Origin: UKL13-3 sp044353855
GTDB lineage: Bacteria > Bacteroidota > Bacteroidia > UKL13-3
Reading direction: 5' to 3'
Assembly (NCBI GenBank): GCA_044353855.1
Contig: JBILBF010000001.1
Location: 124,001 to 188,000, forward strand
Length of the DNA: 64,000 bases
In this document: positions 18,011 to 27,289 of the stretch, piece by piece
Numbering within the stretch: position 1 is the stretch's first letter
Layout: the number at the start of each line of letters is the position of its first letter
Notes under the pieces: model-generated
What the model saw: only the letters and a program-made list of their open reading frames with translations
Told to the model about the DNA's origin: nothing
Databases searched by the model: none
Position numbers and translations under genes: made by a program

Positions 18011-20062
18011 ATGGTAAAAAAAGATATTCTCCTCGAAGCATATATGCTTGTATGTGAAGCCCGCGCAATGGCAGAAATATATGATGCAAACCGACCTATT
18101 TGCAAATATGTTCATTCAACCTCCCGCGGACATGAAGCCATACAACTAGCAGTAGGCATGCAACTACAACCTTACGATTATTGCTCACCCTATTACCGCG
18201 ATGAGTCAATGCTGTTGGGTATGGGATTAAGTCCGTATGAGTTGATGTTACAATTATTGGGCAAAGGCGAAGATCCCTTTTCGGGAGGAAGAACTTACTA
18301 TGCTCACCCAAGTTTAAAACGTGATGGTTTTCCAAAAATTCCACACCAAAGCAGTGCAACAGGCATGCAAGCTATTCCAACAACGGGTATGGCTCACGGT
18401 ATTGCATACAAAGAAAGTCAAGGTATACATACCAAAGGCGAATCACCTGTTGTGGTATGTTCGTTTGGCGATGGTTCAGTAACTGAAGGCGAAGTAGCCG
18501 AAGCTTTTCAAATGGCTGTGCTTAAACAATTACCTATTATATATTTAGTACAAGATAACGATTGGGGTATAAGTGCAAGTGGTAATGAAATGCGTGCCAT
18601 GGATGCCTACGAATATGCAGCAGGTTTTAAAGGCTTAAAACGGATGCGGTTAAATGGAAGTGATTTTGTGGAAAGTTACGAAGGTATAACCGAAGCAATT
18701 GCTTATGTGCGCAACAACCGCAAACCAATTTTGGTGCATGCAAAAGTTCCGTTGTTAGGACATCATACATCGGGCGTTCGCAAAGAGTGGTATAGAACTG
18801 ATGAAGATTTAAGCCTTCATACCAAAGACGACCCTCAACCAAAATTGAGACATTTATTGGTACAAATTGGCGTTGATGAAACTGAATTGATCGAGCTTGA
18901 AAAAGATGCTACCTTTAAAGTTGAACAACAATTTAAACAAGCTGTTGAAAGTCCAGATCCAGATATTAGCACCGTTGAAGACCATATTTTTGCTCCCAGT
19001 GGCGCAACTCAAGAAATAGGGAACCGCACACCCCAAGGCAAAGAACCGAGTGTAATGGTAGATGCAGCTTTGCACGCAGTAGATGAGTTAATGGCCAAAC
19101 ATCCTGAATGCATGTTTTACGGACAAGATGTTGGTGCACGCTTAGGAGGAGTATTTCGAGAAGCTGCAACCTTAGCAAGCAAATACGGAAACGACAGGGT
19201 ATTTAATACACCCATACAAGAAGCTTATATTGTTGGGAGCACCGTGGGCATGAGTGCTGTTGGTGTAAAACCCATTGTTGAAATTCAGTTTGCCGATTAT
19301 GTGTGGACAGGTGTTAACCAATTGGTTTGCGAAATCACAAAATCTTCTTACCTCACCATGGGAAAATATCCGGTGAGTTGCATTATCAGAATTCCGATTG
19401 GTGCATATGGAGGGGGTGGACCATACCACAGTGGAAGCATTGAATCGACTTTGCTTACACTCAAAGGAATTAAAATTGCTTACCCAAGCAATGCAGCCGA
19501 TATGAAAGGGTTGATGAAAGCCGCATATTATGATGGCAACCCGGTAATCATGTTGGAGCATAAAGGATTGTATTGGAGTAAAAATCCAGGAACAGAGGGT
19601 GCACGTTGTGTAGAACCCGATGAAGATTATATTTTGCCATTGGGTAAAGCCAACACCGTTTTGGCAGCAAGCCATGAAGCAATAGACAATGGTGAAAGTT
19701 GCTGCATTATAACTTGGGGTATGGGAGTGTATTGGAGTACAACAGCTGCCAAAAAATTTCCTGGTCAAGTTGAAGTTTTAGACTTACGTAGCTTACAACC
19801 CTTGGATGAAGATGCAATTATGGCTGCAGTTAAACGTCATGGAAAATGTTTGGTGGTAACAGAAGAAGCATTGCTTAATTCATTTGCCGAAAGCCTAGCA
19901 GGACGAATTGCCCAAAACTGTTTTACCCAATTAGATGCGCCTGTATTTACTATTGGCTCTAAAAATATTCCTGCTGTTCCACTTAATATGGCATTAGAAG
20001 CCGAGATGTTGCCAAATGCCGATAAAGTAGCTGTTAAAATTTCGGAGCTGTTGGGGTATTAA
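18011..20062 (+). CDS. 2-oxoacid dehydrogenase E1, fused alpha and beta subunits
   Basis: 683 residues. The N-terminal half (about 1-330) is the E1-alpha domain with the thiamine diphosphate motif GDGSVTEGEVAEAFQ ending in DNDWGIS. The second half (about 345-683) is the E1-beta domain with VMVDAALHAVDELM, NTPIQEAYIVGSTVGMSAVG and RIPIGAYGGGGPYHSGS. Such fusions serve as the decarboxylating component of branched-chain or related 2-oxoacid dehydrogenase complexes; the phosphorylation-loop-like HHTSGVRKEWYRTDED favours the branched-chain group. E2 and E3 are not adjacent. A strong terminator follows at 20109-20144. Confidence 0.85.
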   Translation: MVKKDILLEAYMLVCEARAMAEIYDANRPICKYVHSTSRGHEAIQLAVGMQLQPYDYCSPYYRDESMLLGMGLSPYELMLQLLGKGEDPFSGGRTYYAHPSLKRDGFPKIPHQSSATGMQAIPTTGMAHGIAYKESQGIHTKGESPVVVCSFGDGSVTEGEVAEAFQMAVLKQLPIIYLVQDNDWGISASGNEMRAMDAYEYAAGFKGLKRMRLNGSDFVESYEGITEAIAYVRNNRKPILVHAKVPLLGHHTSGVRKEWYRTDEDLSLHTKDDPQPKLRHLLVQIGVDETELIELEKDATFKVEQQFKQAVESPDPDISTVEDHIFAPSGATQEIGNRTPQGKEPSVMVDAALHAVDELMAKHPECMFYGQDVGARLGGVFREAATLASKYGNDRVFNTPIQEAYIVGSTVGMSAVGVKPIVEIQFADYVWTGVNQLVCEITKSSYLTMGKYPVSCIIRIPIGAYGGGGPYHSGSIESTLLTLKGIKIAYPSNAADMKGLMKAAYYDGNPVIMLEHKGLYWSKNPGTEGARCVEPDEDYILPLGKANTVLAASHEAIDNGESCCIITWGMGVYWSTTAAKKFPGQVEVLDLRSLQPLDEDAIMAAVKRHGKCLVVTEEALLNSFAESLAGRIAQNCFTQLDAPVFTIGSKNIPAVPLNMALEAEMLPNADKVAVKISELLGY

Positions 20063-20108
20063 ATATCGATGGTTTGTTATTTAAAAAGTGAACTTAATAA
20101 ACACACAA

Positions 20109-20144
20109 AAATACCCGGTTAAGTATTCACTTAATCGGGTATTT
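20109..20144. terminator. Bidirectional intrinsic terminator
   Basis: Arms 20109-20123 and 20130-20144 (AAATACCCGGTTAAG and CTTAATCGGGTATTT) pair with a single G-T wobble around a 6-base loop, flanked by A and T runs. It lies between the convergent E1 gene and the second skp gene and can end both transcripts. Confidence 0.88.
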
Positions 20145-20162
20145 TTAGCTTTATAAAGCTAT

Positions 20163-20678
20163 TTATAAAATGCCTAATTTCTTTTTTACAGCACCCATAA
20201 TATTATCGCCATCTGGTTTGTATAATAAAGGAGTTCCAGGACTGCTATCCATTACATATGTATAACCATTTTCTTTAGCAACTACGCTAATGGTTGATTT
20301 CGCTTTTTCAATAATCGGCTTCAACATTTCAGTTTCTTTTTTACGCACATTATCTTGTGCGCTTTCTTGAAACTCTTGAATACGAGCTTGCATATCACGC
20401 AATTCTTTTTCTTTCAAATCTTTAATCATAGCATCCATTTTTGCTTGATTTTTTTGATAATCAGCATATTTGCGTTCCAATTCTTCGCTCATAAGTTTTA
20501 ACTGATCTTGCAAGGTTTTTCCAAAAGCCTCCATATCAGTATTGGCTTTTTTATACTCTGGCATTTGTTGCATTAATTCTTGAAAATCGATATAGGCTAT
20601 TTTTTGCGCTTTTACCGATCCTAATCCCAGGCACATAATAAGTGCTGCTCCTAACATAATTTTTGCTGTGTTTTTCAT
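20163..20678 (-). CDS. OmpH/Skp-family periplasmic chaperone (second copy)
   Basis: 171 residues. Signal peptide MKNTAKIMLGAALIMCLGLG...VKA, then a short strand KIAYIDFQELMQQMPEY and a long charged coiled coil at about 45-130, ending in ENGYTYVMDSS. This is the tentacle-like Skp fold that holds outer-membrane proteins in the periplasm on the way to BamA. It is the last gene of the bamA cluster, 57 bases after the first skp gene, and is followed by the shared terminator. Confidence 0.9.
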   Translation of the reverse strand: MKNTAKIMLGAALIMCLGLGSVKAQKIAYIDFQELMQQMPEYKKANTDMEAFGKTLQDQLKLMSEELERKYADYQKNQAKMDAMIKDLKEKELRDMQARIQEFQESAQDNVRKKETEMLKPIIEKAKSTISVVAKENGYTYVMDSSPGTPLLYKPDGDNIMGAVKKKLGIL

Positions 20679-20735
20679 CTGTCTAGTTATTTGTTATCTT
20701 TTAATGGTTACCTAATAATGTGCCAAAGTTTGTAT

Positions 20736-21314
20736 TTATTTTGTTGGGTCTGTTTTGGGTTGTTGTTTGGGTCCTTTTGTTGGTTTATCTAATTTATTAA
20801 CTACAACTCCTAATTCACTTAATACCTCATCACTTTTATCATATTTGGCATTTGAATAAAGCATAATTAATTCCGAAGATTTAGCAAATATAAAGTCTAA
20901 TGCACTTTGTTTTGCAATTTTTTGTACTGCATCAAAAACTTTGTCTTGAATAGGTTTAATGAGTTCCTGACGTTTTTTAAACAGATCCCCTTCATAACCA
21001 AACTTAAGGTTACGGTAATCTTTCAACTCTTTTTCTTTGTCTTTAATTTCTTGCTCACGTTTTTTACGTAAATCCTCTGTCAGTAGAACTTGTTCAGCTT
21101 GTAGGTCTTTGTACATTTTTTCAATTACAACTTGTTTTTTCTCTAACTCTTTTTGCCAATCTTCTGAAAGTTGATTTAGTTGTTTTTGGGCACTTCTATA
21201 ATCAGGCATTAAGTCTAAAATATATTCTGTATCAACATATCCAAATCTTTGTGCAGATGCCGCAACAGAAATGGTTAGGATGAAAAGCAACACTACAAAT
21301 TTTTTCATTTTCAA
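20736..21314 (-). CDS. OmpH/Skp-family periplasmic chaperone (first copy)
   Basis: 192 residues. Signal peptide MKMKKFVVLLFILTISVAASA, then QRFGYVDTEYILDLMPDY and a Lys/Glu-rich coiled coil, closing with the strand ALDFIFAKSS and a polar tail rich in Lys, Pro and Gln. Same fold as the next gene but diverged. It follows bamA by 14 bases. Paired skp genes behind bamA are common in Bacteroidota. Confidence 0.9.
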   Translation of the reverse strand: MKMKKFVVLLFILTISVAASAQRFGYVDTEYILDLMPDYRSAQKQLNQLSEDWQKELEKKQVVIEKMYKDLQAEQVLLTEDLRKKREQEIKDKEKELKDYRNLKFGYEGDLFKKRQELIKPIQDKVFDAVQKIAKQSALDFIFAKSSELIMLYSNAKYDKSDEVLSELGVVVNKLDKPTKGPKQQPKTDPTK

Positions 21315-21328
21315 TTTTGATTAACTGT

Positions 21329-23863
21329 TTAAAATTGTTGTCCTAGCAAAAAGTGGAAATTTCCTTTATTAACCCCTGGCGTAAATAATACTTCATCAAA
21401 TCCATATCCATAATCCAACCCAATCATACCAAACATAGGAAGAAATATTCGAACACCTACACCCACTGAACGGTATATATCAAAAGGGTTATAGTCATCA
21501 TATTTGGACCATGCTTTTCCACCTTCAAAAAACACTAACGGAAAAACTGTAGCTGATGGGTTAGTTGATATTGGGTAACGTAATTCCATAGTAAATCGAT
21601 TGTAAATAATACCACCAATAGTCGATAATCGTCCATTTGTTACAACCTTTGGTGTAAGGGAGTTGTCAGCATATCCTCTTAAAGCAATCAGTTCACGACC
21701 ATCCAAATTAAATCCTACCAAGCCTGATCCACCTAACCAAAATCTTTCGAATGGTGTATAGCTTAATGCATCATTATAGCGGCCTAAAAAGCCAAAATTA
21801 GCGCGCGTCATTAATACCAAAGGGCGTTTACTTCCGGCCAATCGGGTAAACCAAGTACCATCAAATTTCCACTTATAAAACTCCAGCCACTTATATATTT
21901 CATTCTCAGGAATTTTAGTATAATCTTTCCCATTCATAAGTGAATATGGGGGAGAAAACTGACCCGAAATGGAAATATTAGAACCTGCAGAAGGGTAAAT
22001 TGGTTGATCTGTAGAATTACGTGACAAAATAATACGTAAACTCACACTGTTAGAATACCCTTCAGGTAAAAAAGGCAAATAACTTCCTCCGCTAATGCTG
22101 TTATCGTTATTGTAACGTTGTAAATTTAATTGGTATTGAATGGTAAAAAAATCATCAGGAAATTTGAGTCGTTTGCCAATACCGATTGTTAAACCTGTAG
22201 TTAATAATGCTGTTCTTCTGATATCTGCTTTATTATATCCATTGCTTTGTACGGAATGAAAAACAGAAACGCTTAGGGAGTTAGGTTTTTTACCTCCTAG
22301 CCATGGTTCAGTAAACGAAGCACTATATGATTGAAAAGCAACTCCATTTGTTTGAGCTCTCAATGAAATTCTTTGCCCATCACCACTTGGTATAGGTGAC
22401 CATGCATTTTTGTCTAACATTCTTCGTGTAGAAAAATTATTGAGTGTTAATCCTAATGTTCCTACAATTGAATTTGCACCCCATCCTGCTGAAAGTTCAA
22501 TTTGATCATTGGGTTTTTCTTCAACTTTATATTCAATATCAACAGTTCCACTCGCTTGGTTAGGCATTGGGTTTACATTCAATCCTTCGGGGTTAAAATA
22601 TCCAAGTTGTGACAATTCTCGCAATGAACGAGTAACATCTGATCGGCTAAATAATTGTCCGGGCTTGGTTCGCAATTCTCTTAAAATTACATGGTCACTT
22701 GTTTTGGTATTGCCTACAACAGTAACTTTATTGATACGTGCTTGATCGCCTTCATACATTCTAATTTCGAGATCAATGGAATCGCTTTCAACCAACACTT
22801 CAACTGGATTAACATTAAAAAACAAATAACCATCATCCATATAAAGTGTACTAATGTCTAAACCCGTTTGATTCATTCGGAGTCTGGTATCTAATAAAGT
22901 TTGATCATACACATCGCCCTTTTTTATTTTCAATACACTGTTAAGTTCTTCAGATGTATATTTGATATTTCCGATAAATTTTATGTCACGGAAATAATAC
23001 TTTTTCCCTTCTTCCAATTGAATTTTTATTTCAAGTGTTTGTTCATCGTATTTATAAACACTATCACTTACTATTTCTACATCACGATAACCCATTGAAA
23101 GATACTTATCAATAATTCGTTGCTTATCGTCTGTAAATTTATCTTCCTCGTACCTCGATTTGGCTAATATGCGGTACTTAGGTTTTGTGTCTTTAAGCAA
23201 TTTACGAATTTGTCTATCTTCAAGAGCTGTATTGCCTTCAATTAAAATATCGTGGATTTTAATTTTGTTCCCTCTATTAACATCTATTCTAAGTTTGGCA
23301 GTATTTTTTTTGATATCATCTGGCAGTTGAACAATCGTTGCATCAGCATTTAAGTATCCTTTTTCTGAATAGAATTTTTTAATTTCATTTCGGGTTGCAG
23401 AAATTAAATTTTCAGTAACTATTTGACCTGCTTTTAAGGTTAGCTCTTCTCGCAACGTATTAGCCTTACTTTTGCTCAACCCCTTAATGGTAAAAGTTGA
23501 TAACCTTGGCTTTTCACGTAAATATATTTCAATTGTGAGTTTATTATCTTGGATATCCATGATACGTAAACTTACATCATCAAATAATTTTTGTTTGTAT
23601 AAGTTCGTAATCGTTTTGGTAATATCTTCAGATGGAATCCTTATTTTTTGTCCAATTTGTAAGCCTGATAAAACCATTAAAACACTCTTATCGTAAAAAT
23701 TTGTTCCAGTAATTACAATATTAGCAATCTCGTATGTGCGTGGGTTGTTGTAATCAATAAAATCGACAGGTTGTTGCACAATGGTACTATCATCTACTTG
23801 TGCCCAAATAGTGTTGGAAACGGTAATTAATATTAAAAAGAATAATCGTGAAAAATATTTCAT
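21329..23863 (-). CDS. bamA: Outer membrane protein assembly factor BamA
   Basis: 844 residues. Signal peptide MKYFSRLFFLILITVSNTIWA, then about five POTRA domains at roughly 45-440 (for example ITGTNFYDKSVLMVLSGLQIG and VVGNTKTSDHVILRELRTKPG) and a 16-strand Omp85 barrel to the end, with the conserved RGY in ALRGYADNSL and a C-terminal aromatic (GQQF). It folds and inserts outer-membrane barrels. The uppS stop directly abuts its start codon (zero spacing), and the two skp genes follow, so folding partner and chaperones are co-expressed. Confidence 0.96.
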   Translation of the reverse strand: MKYFSRLFFLILITVSNTIWAQVDDSTIVQQPVDFIDYNNPRTYEIANIVITGTNFYDKSVLMVLSGLQIGQKIRIPSEDITKTITNLYKQKLFDDVSLRIMDIQDNKLTIEIYLREKPRLSTFTIKGLSKSKANTLREELTLKAGQIVTENLISATRNEIKKFYSEKGYLNADATIVQLPDDIKKNTAKLRIDVNRGNKIKIHDILIEGNTALEDRQIRKLLKDTKPKYRILAKSRYEEDKFTDDKQRIIDKYLSMGYRDVEIVSDSVYKYDEQTLEIKIQLEEGKKYYFRDIKFIGNIKYTSEELNSVLKIKKGDVYDQTLLDTRLRMNQTGLDISTLYMDDGYLFFNVNPVEVLVESDSIDLEIRMYEGDQARINKVTVVGNTKTSDHVILRELRTKPGQLFSRSDVTRSLRELSQLGYFNPEGLNVNPMPNQASGTVDIEYKVEEKPNDQIELSAGWGANSIVGTLGLTLNNFSTRRMLDKNAWSPIPSGDGQRISLRAQTNGVAFQSYSASFTEPWLGGKKPNSLSVSVFHSVQSNGYNKADIRRTALLTTGLTIGIGKRLKFPDDFFTIQYQLNLQRYNNDNSISGGSYLPFLPEGYSNSVSLRIILSRNSTDQPIYPSAGSNISISGQFSPPYSLMNGKDYTKIPENEIYKWLEFYKWKFDGTWFTRLAGSKRPLVLMTRANFGFLGRYNDALSYTPFERFWLGGSGLVGFNLDGRELIALRGYADNSLTPKVVTNGRLSTIGGIIYNRFTMELRYPISTNPSATVFPLVFFEGGKAWSKYDDYNPFDIYRSVGVGVRIFLPMFGMIGLDYGYGFDEVLFTPGVNKGNFHFLLGQQF

Positions 23864-24610
23864 TTAGGTCGTTGCAACTTGCTCGCTGGTTTTGCCAAAA
23901 CGTCTTTCTCTGTTTTGAAAATCTAAAATTGCCTCAAATAAATCCTCACGGTTAAAATCGGGCCAAAGTTTTGTAGTAAAATATAATTCGCTATAGGCAA
24001 GTTCCCATAATAAAAAGTTACTTATTCTCTGTTCACCGCTCGTTCTAATCATTAATTCAGGATGCGGAAAATCCTTGGTAGATAGATATTGATCAACAGT
24101 TTTTTCAGTAATAGTATCAATCTCAACTATCTTTTGTTGTACATCAAAAGCAATTTTTTTAATGGCATTCATCATATCCCATTTAGCACTATAACTTAAA
24201 GCTAAAATAAGCGTTAATTGAGTATTGTGCTGCGTTTCGTCTATCGCTTCTTGTAATTCTCTTTGGCATTTGGGTGGTAAACTCTTAATATCACCGATGG
24301 CTTGAAGACGAATTTTATTTTTCATTAACGTCTTCGTTTCTTTTCGAATAGTTGAAACCAATAATTCCATCAATGCATTAACTTCTTCTTGAGGTCTACT
24401 CCAATTTTCGGTTGAAAAAGCATATAGTGTCAGGTATTTTACCCCTATTTCGGCACATGATTCTGCAGCCTCACGAACAGCCTTAACCCCATTTTGATGT
24501 CCAAAAATCCTAAATTTCCCTTTGCCTTTAGCCCACCGTCCATTACCATCCATAATGATTGCAATATGGCTAGGCAATTTTGATACGTTTATTTGATTTT
24601 TAAGGCTCAT
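23864..24610 (-). CDS. uppS: Isoprenyl transferase (undecaprenyl diphosphate synthase)
   Basis: 248 residues from the ATG at 24610. A longer frame from 24652 overlaps the upstream gene and adds 14 non-conserved residues, so I reject it. The enzyme builds the C55 lipid carrier for peptidoglycan and surface glycans. Motifs are HIAIIMDGNGRWAKGKG, TLYAFSTENWSRP, and MIRTSGEQRISNFLLWE with AYSELYF, the complete cis-prenyltransferase set. It sits between DUF6089 and bamA. Confidence 0.95.
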   Translation of the reverse strand: MSLKNQINVSKLPSHIAIIMDGNGRWAKGKGKFRIFGHQNGVKAVREAAESCAEIGVKYLTLYAFSTENWSRPQEEVNALMELLVSTIRKETKTLMKNKIRLQAIGDIKSLPPKCQRELQEAIDETQHNTQLTLILALSYSAKWDMMNAIKKIAFDVQQKIVEIDTITEKTVDQYLSTKDFPHPELMIRTSGEQRISNFLLWELAYSELYFTTKLWPDFNREDLFEAILDFQNRERRFGKTSEQVATT

Positions 24611-24633
24611 TTTATGAATGGCAAGGCGCGAAT

Positions 24634-25443
24634 TTAATAAAATCTTGCACACTTTAACCTACTAAATATTCGGCAGCTTAGAGATACATTAGCAATCATA
24701 TACCAGTCGTTAAAATCGTCATTACCTCTGCGATAGCCTGCTTTAAACTGTGGGGTACCATTATTTAATTCAGCCGATCGATCTGTTAAATATGCCGCTA
24801 TCATTCCTTTTTGTTGTATTTGTTCGTTAAAATCGGCATACTCACTACTTACATCATCTATTCTATCAGAGTATGTTTTTCTAAATCCTATTGACGATTC
24901 AACAGCAATATGCTTACTTAAACGCCACTTAAATCCCATACCAAATGGCACAATAACACATGCAGTATTGTATGACACTCCTTCTGTTTGAATATTTTGT
25001 AAATCAACCCATTGATTATTTATAAATGCTTGAGGATTAAAATTTAAAACCCCTATTCCTAAAAAAACATACGATGTAATCGTTTTATCTAAAACATGAA
25101 GCCCATATTTAAAGTAGTTAAATTCAAACACACCCGAAAATTCGGAAATATTTGACCTAAAACTTAAGTTTCTGGATTTATTCATGTCAACATTTTGATC
25201 AGAACCTGCCAATCTTGAAATATTCATAGAGCCAGTAAAAGCAATTGAGCTTGAAATATTGTATCGACCAAAAAGTCCACCAGAAAACTTTGTCTCACTC
25301 ATGACCATACTAGGAGCCAAATCGCCAACATAATTGGCAGCCCCCATGTTTATTCCAATCTCAACCCTTTGAGCATAAACAGTAGGCTGAAAAAAAGATG
25401 TTAAACAAAAAGTAAGTATAAAATAAATTAGAATCTTGGGCAT
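24634..25443 (-). CDS. DUF6089 outer-membrane protein (third paralogue)
   Basis: 269 residues. Signal peptide ending QPTVYA before QRVEIG, then the family opening GINMGAANYVGDL, NISRLAGSDQN, RNLSFRSNISEFSGVFEFN, and FGMGFKWRLSKHIAVE with many amphipathic strands, as in a small OMP beta-barrel. It is homologous to the next two upstream genes. Its start overlaps the end of the preceding paralogue by 16 bases. Function of the family is unknown; its fixed place between nadK and uppS/bamA hints at a role in envelope assembly. Confidence 0.85.
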   Translation of the reverse strand: MPKILIYFILTFCLTSFFQPTVYAQRVEIGINMGAANYVGDLAPSMVMSETKFSGGLFGRYNISSSIAFTGSMNISRLAGSDQNVDMNKSRNLSFRSNISEFSGVFEFNYFKYGLHVLDKTITSYVFLGIGVLNFNPQAFINNQWVDLQNIQTEGVSYNTACVIVPFGMGFKWRLSKHIAVESSIGFRKTYSDRIDDVSSEYADFNEQIQQKGMIAAYLTDRSAELNNGTPQFKAGYRRGNDDFNDWYMIANVSLSCRIFSRLKCARFY

Positions 25444-26294
25444 CGCATACCAGCATTTGGAAATATATACGTAAACGTAATTCCACCCATAAAGTATATA
25501 TCGCTAATGTCTGAAGTTTTATTAGATCTTAAATCGCCATCTTTAAATACATTGTTACCATCAGAAGTCAATTCTCCACTTCTATCACTTAGCTTCTGAG
25601 CAGCTGCACCATTTGATCTTCCAATTACATTTGCATCTCCATATACACCCCCTACATCGTCCAAATAGTTGGTAAATGTATACCTAGCACCTAATTCCAA
25701 ACCAATACTCAACTGTTGTGATATTTTTTTCTTGAACCCGATTCCAAATGGAATACAAACTTGGGTAAGGGCATATTTTTCTCTATCATTATAGGTAGTA
25801 GAACCTTGTCCTTCGGTACCTAAAGGTTGTAATTCTAAATCTGTACCGTTAAGATTTGTTTTGGGATTAAAATTAAACAATCCTACTCCAGAGAATAAAT
25901 ATGGAATTAACTTTCTTTTAGAACCATATCTCATACCGTTGCGAACCAAATTAAACTCAACATGAGCAGATGCTTCAAAAATATCTGAATAAAAACTTAG
26001 ATTTCTTTTTTTTACAGCATCTTTTGTAGCATTTTCATCAGAACCAGCAATTCGACCATATCCAAAGAAACCTTTAAGTGCCCACTTTTCGCCTATATTG
26101 TATCGACCTATAATTGCCGCTGAGGGATTGGTAGTAGAAAGCACAATTCCTCCATTATTGCTGAGGTCTCCCATGTAATTAGAAGCGCCTAAAAACATGC
26201 CAAATTCAATTCCCTGACCCTTAGCATGTCGAGCTGAAATGAAAATTAGAGGTATTAAAAAGACTAATAACTTTGAGGTTAAGAAAATCCGCAT
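25428..26294 (-). CDS. DUF6089 outer-membrane protein (second paralogue)
   Basis: 288 residues from the ATG at 26294; the frame opens further to a TTG at 26312 but the ATG gives a clean signal peptide (MRIFLTSKLLVFLIPLIFIS...KG). The body repeats the family pattern: EFGMFLGASNYMGDLSNNGG, RIAGSDENAT, RNLSFYSDIFEASAHVEFN, FNPKTNLNG and IPFGIGFKKKISQ. A barrel-like outer-membrane protein of unknown function. Similar in length and order of motifs to both neighbours, pointing to tandem duplication. Confidence 0.85.
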   Translation of the reverse strand: MRIFLTSKLLVFLIPLIFISARHAKGQGIEFGMFLGASNYMGDLSNNGGIVLSTTNPSAAIIGRYNIGEKWALKGFFGYGRIAGSDENATKDAVKKRNLSFYSDIFEASAHVEFNLVRNGMRYGSKRKLIPYLFSGVGLFNFNPKTNLNGTDLELQPLGTEGQGSTTYNDREKYALTQVCIPFGIGFKKKISQQLSIGLELGARYTFTNYLDDVGGVYGDANVIGRSNGAAAQKLSDRSGELTSDGNNVFKDGDLRSNKTSDISDIYFMGGITFTYIFPNAGMRCPRF

Positions 26295-26350
26295 ACTAAC
26301 GAAGATAGACAAACTTTATAATTTGCCAAAAACGGAAAAGAAGAAAGTTA

Positions 26351-27226
26351 TTAGAACCTAGGGCTACGAATTCTACGACCACCATAGCTTCGAGCTCCTC
26401 TGGGCCAAATACGGTAAGAAATTGAAACACCACCTATAACATACATGTCGCTTATAATTTCATTTTTACCCCTTTTTTTACCGTTACTTCCGCCAATATT
26501 ATTACCTTCTCCTGCTTTAATTCTGGCTATTCTAGACTGATTGGGGTTATATAAAACACGAGCATCATCACTATTTAAGTCTGCTATTTGAGGATAAAAT
26601 GAATTTCCTGCAACATCATCAATATAAGAACTTAATGAATAACGAATACCTAAATCAAGTCCAATTTGCCAGTTTCTGTTAAGGTAATACCTAAATCCAG
26701 CACCAAATGGGATACACAATGCATAAGGCGAATAAACTTTGCCATTTAAAGCTAATGGTCTTAAGGCAACTTCTTGGCCAGAAACAGGATTAATAGCTTT
26801 GGGATTAAAGTGAAACAACCCAACACCTCCGTATACGTATGGAATAAAAGGGGTTCTAAGCCTTCTACCTTTATTTTTATCTTCTAATAAATTGTATTCA
26901 GCCACTCCCGAAAATTCAATTATATCTGTTGTAAACGAAAGGTTTCTAAATTTTTGCCATTCAGTACTATTACCGCCCGCATCTGAACCTCCCAATTGAG
27001 CATAACTTAAATTACCTCTAATGGCTAATCTTGGATTTAAATGATAGCGCATAAAAAAACTGCCTCCAACTTTAACAGTACCTAGTTGAATCGTATTCAC
27101 TATATCTCCGTAATAATACGAACCGCCTGCTATGATACCTATTTCAGATTTTTGAGCATAGGAGTTAAAGCCTATTAAACTTAATAGTATGACTAAAATC
27201 TTTGCTGTTTGAGTAAATCTTTTCAT
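26351..27226 (-). CDS. DUF6089 outer-membrane protein (first paralogue)
   Basis: 291 residues from the ATG at 27226, which lies just downstream of a consensus promoter; a TTG at 27259 is upstream of the promoter's -7 box and cannot be the start of that transcript. Signal peptide MKRFTQTAKILVILLSLIG...YA, then EIGIIAGGSYYYGDI, YAQLGGSDAGG, RNLSFTTDIIEFSGVAEYN, FHFNPKAINP and IPFGAGFRYYLNRN. The tail is Arg/Gly-rich (ARSYGGRRIRSPRF). Function unknown. Confidence 0.85.
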   Translation of the reverse strand: MKRFTQTAKILVILLSLIGFNSYAQKSEIGIIAGGSYYYGDIVNTIQLGTVKVGGSFFMRYHLNPRLAIRGNLSYAQLGGSDAGGNSTEWQKFRNLSFTTDIIEFSGVAEYNLLEDKNKGRRLRTPFIPYVYGGVGLFHFNPKAINPVSGQEVALRPLALNGKVYSPYALCIPFGAGFRYYLNRNWQIGLDLGIRYSLSSYIDDVAGNSFYPQIADLNSDDARVLYNPNQSRIARIKAGEGNNIGGSNGKKRGKNEIISDMYVIGGVSISYRIWPRGARSYGGRRIRSPRF

Positions 27227-27246
27227 TTTAGCTTTATTAATTGTGC

Positions 27247-27277
27247 CAAAAGTATACAATTGTGTGACTTAATCAAA
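27247..27277 (-). promoter_or_regulatory. Consensus Bacteroidota promoter before the DUF6089 triplet
   Basis: On the minus strand TTTG (27277-27274), 19 bases, TACTTTTG (27254-27247): a full TTTG-N19-TAnnTTTG match. The ATG at 27226 lies 20 bases downstream. It gives the DUF6089/uppS/bamA/skp block its own promoter, separate from nadK. Confidence 0.6.
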
Positions 27278-27289
27278 ATTAAGACCGTA

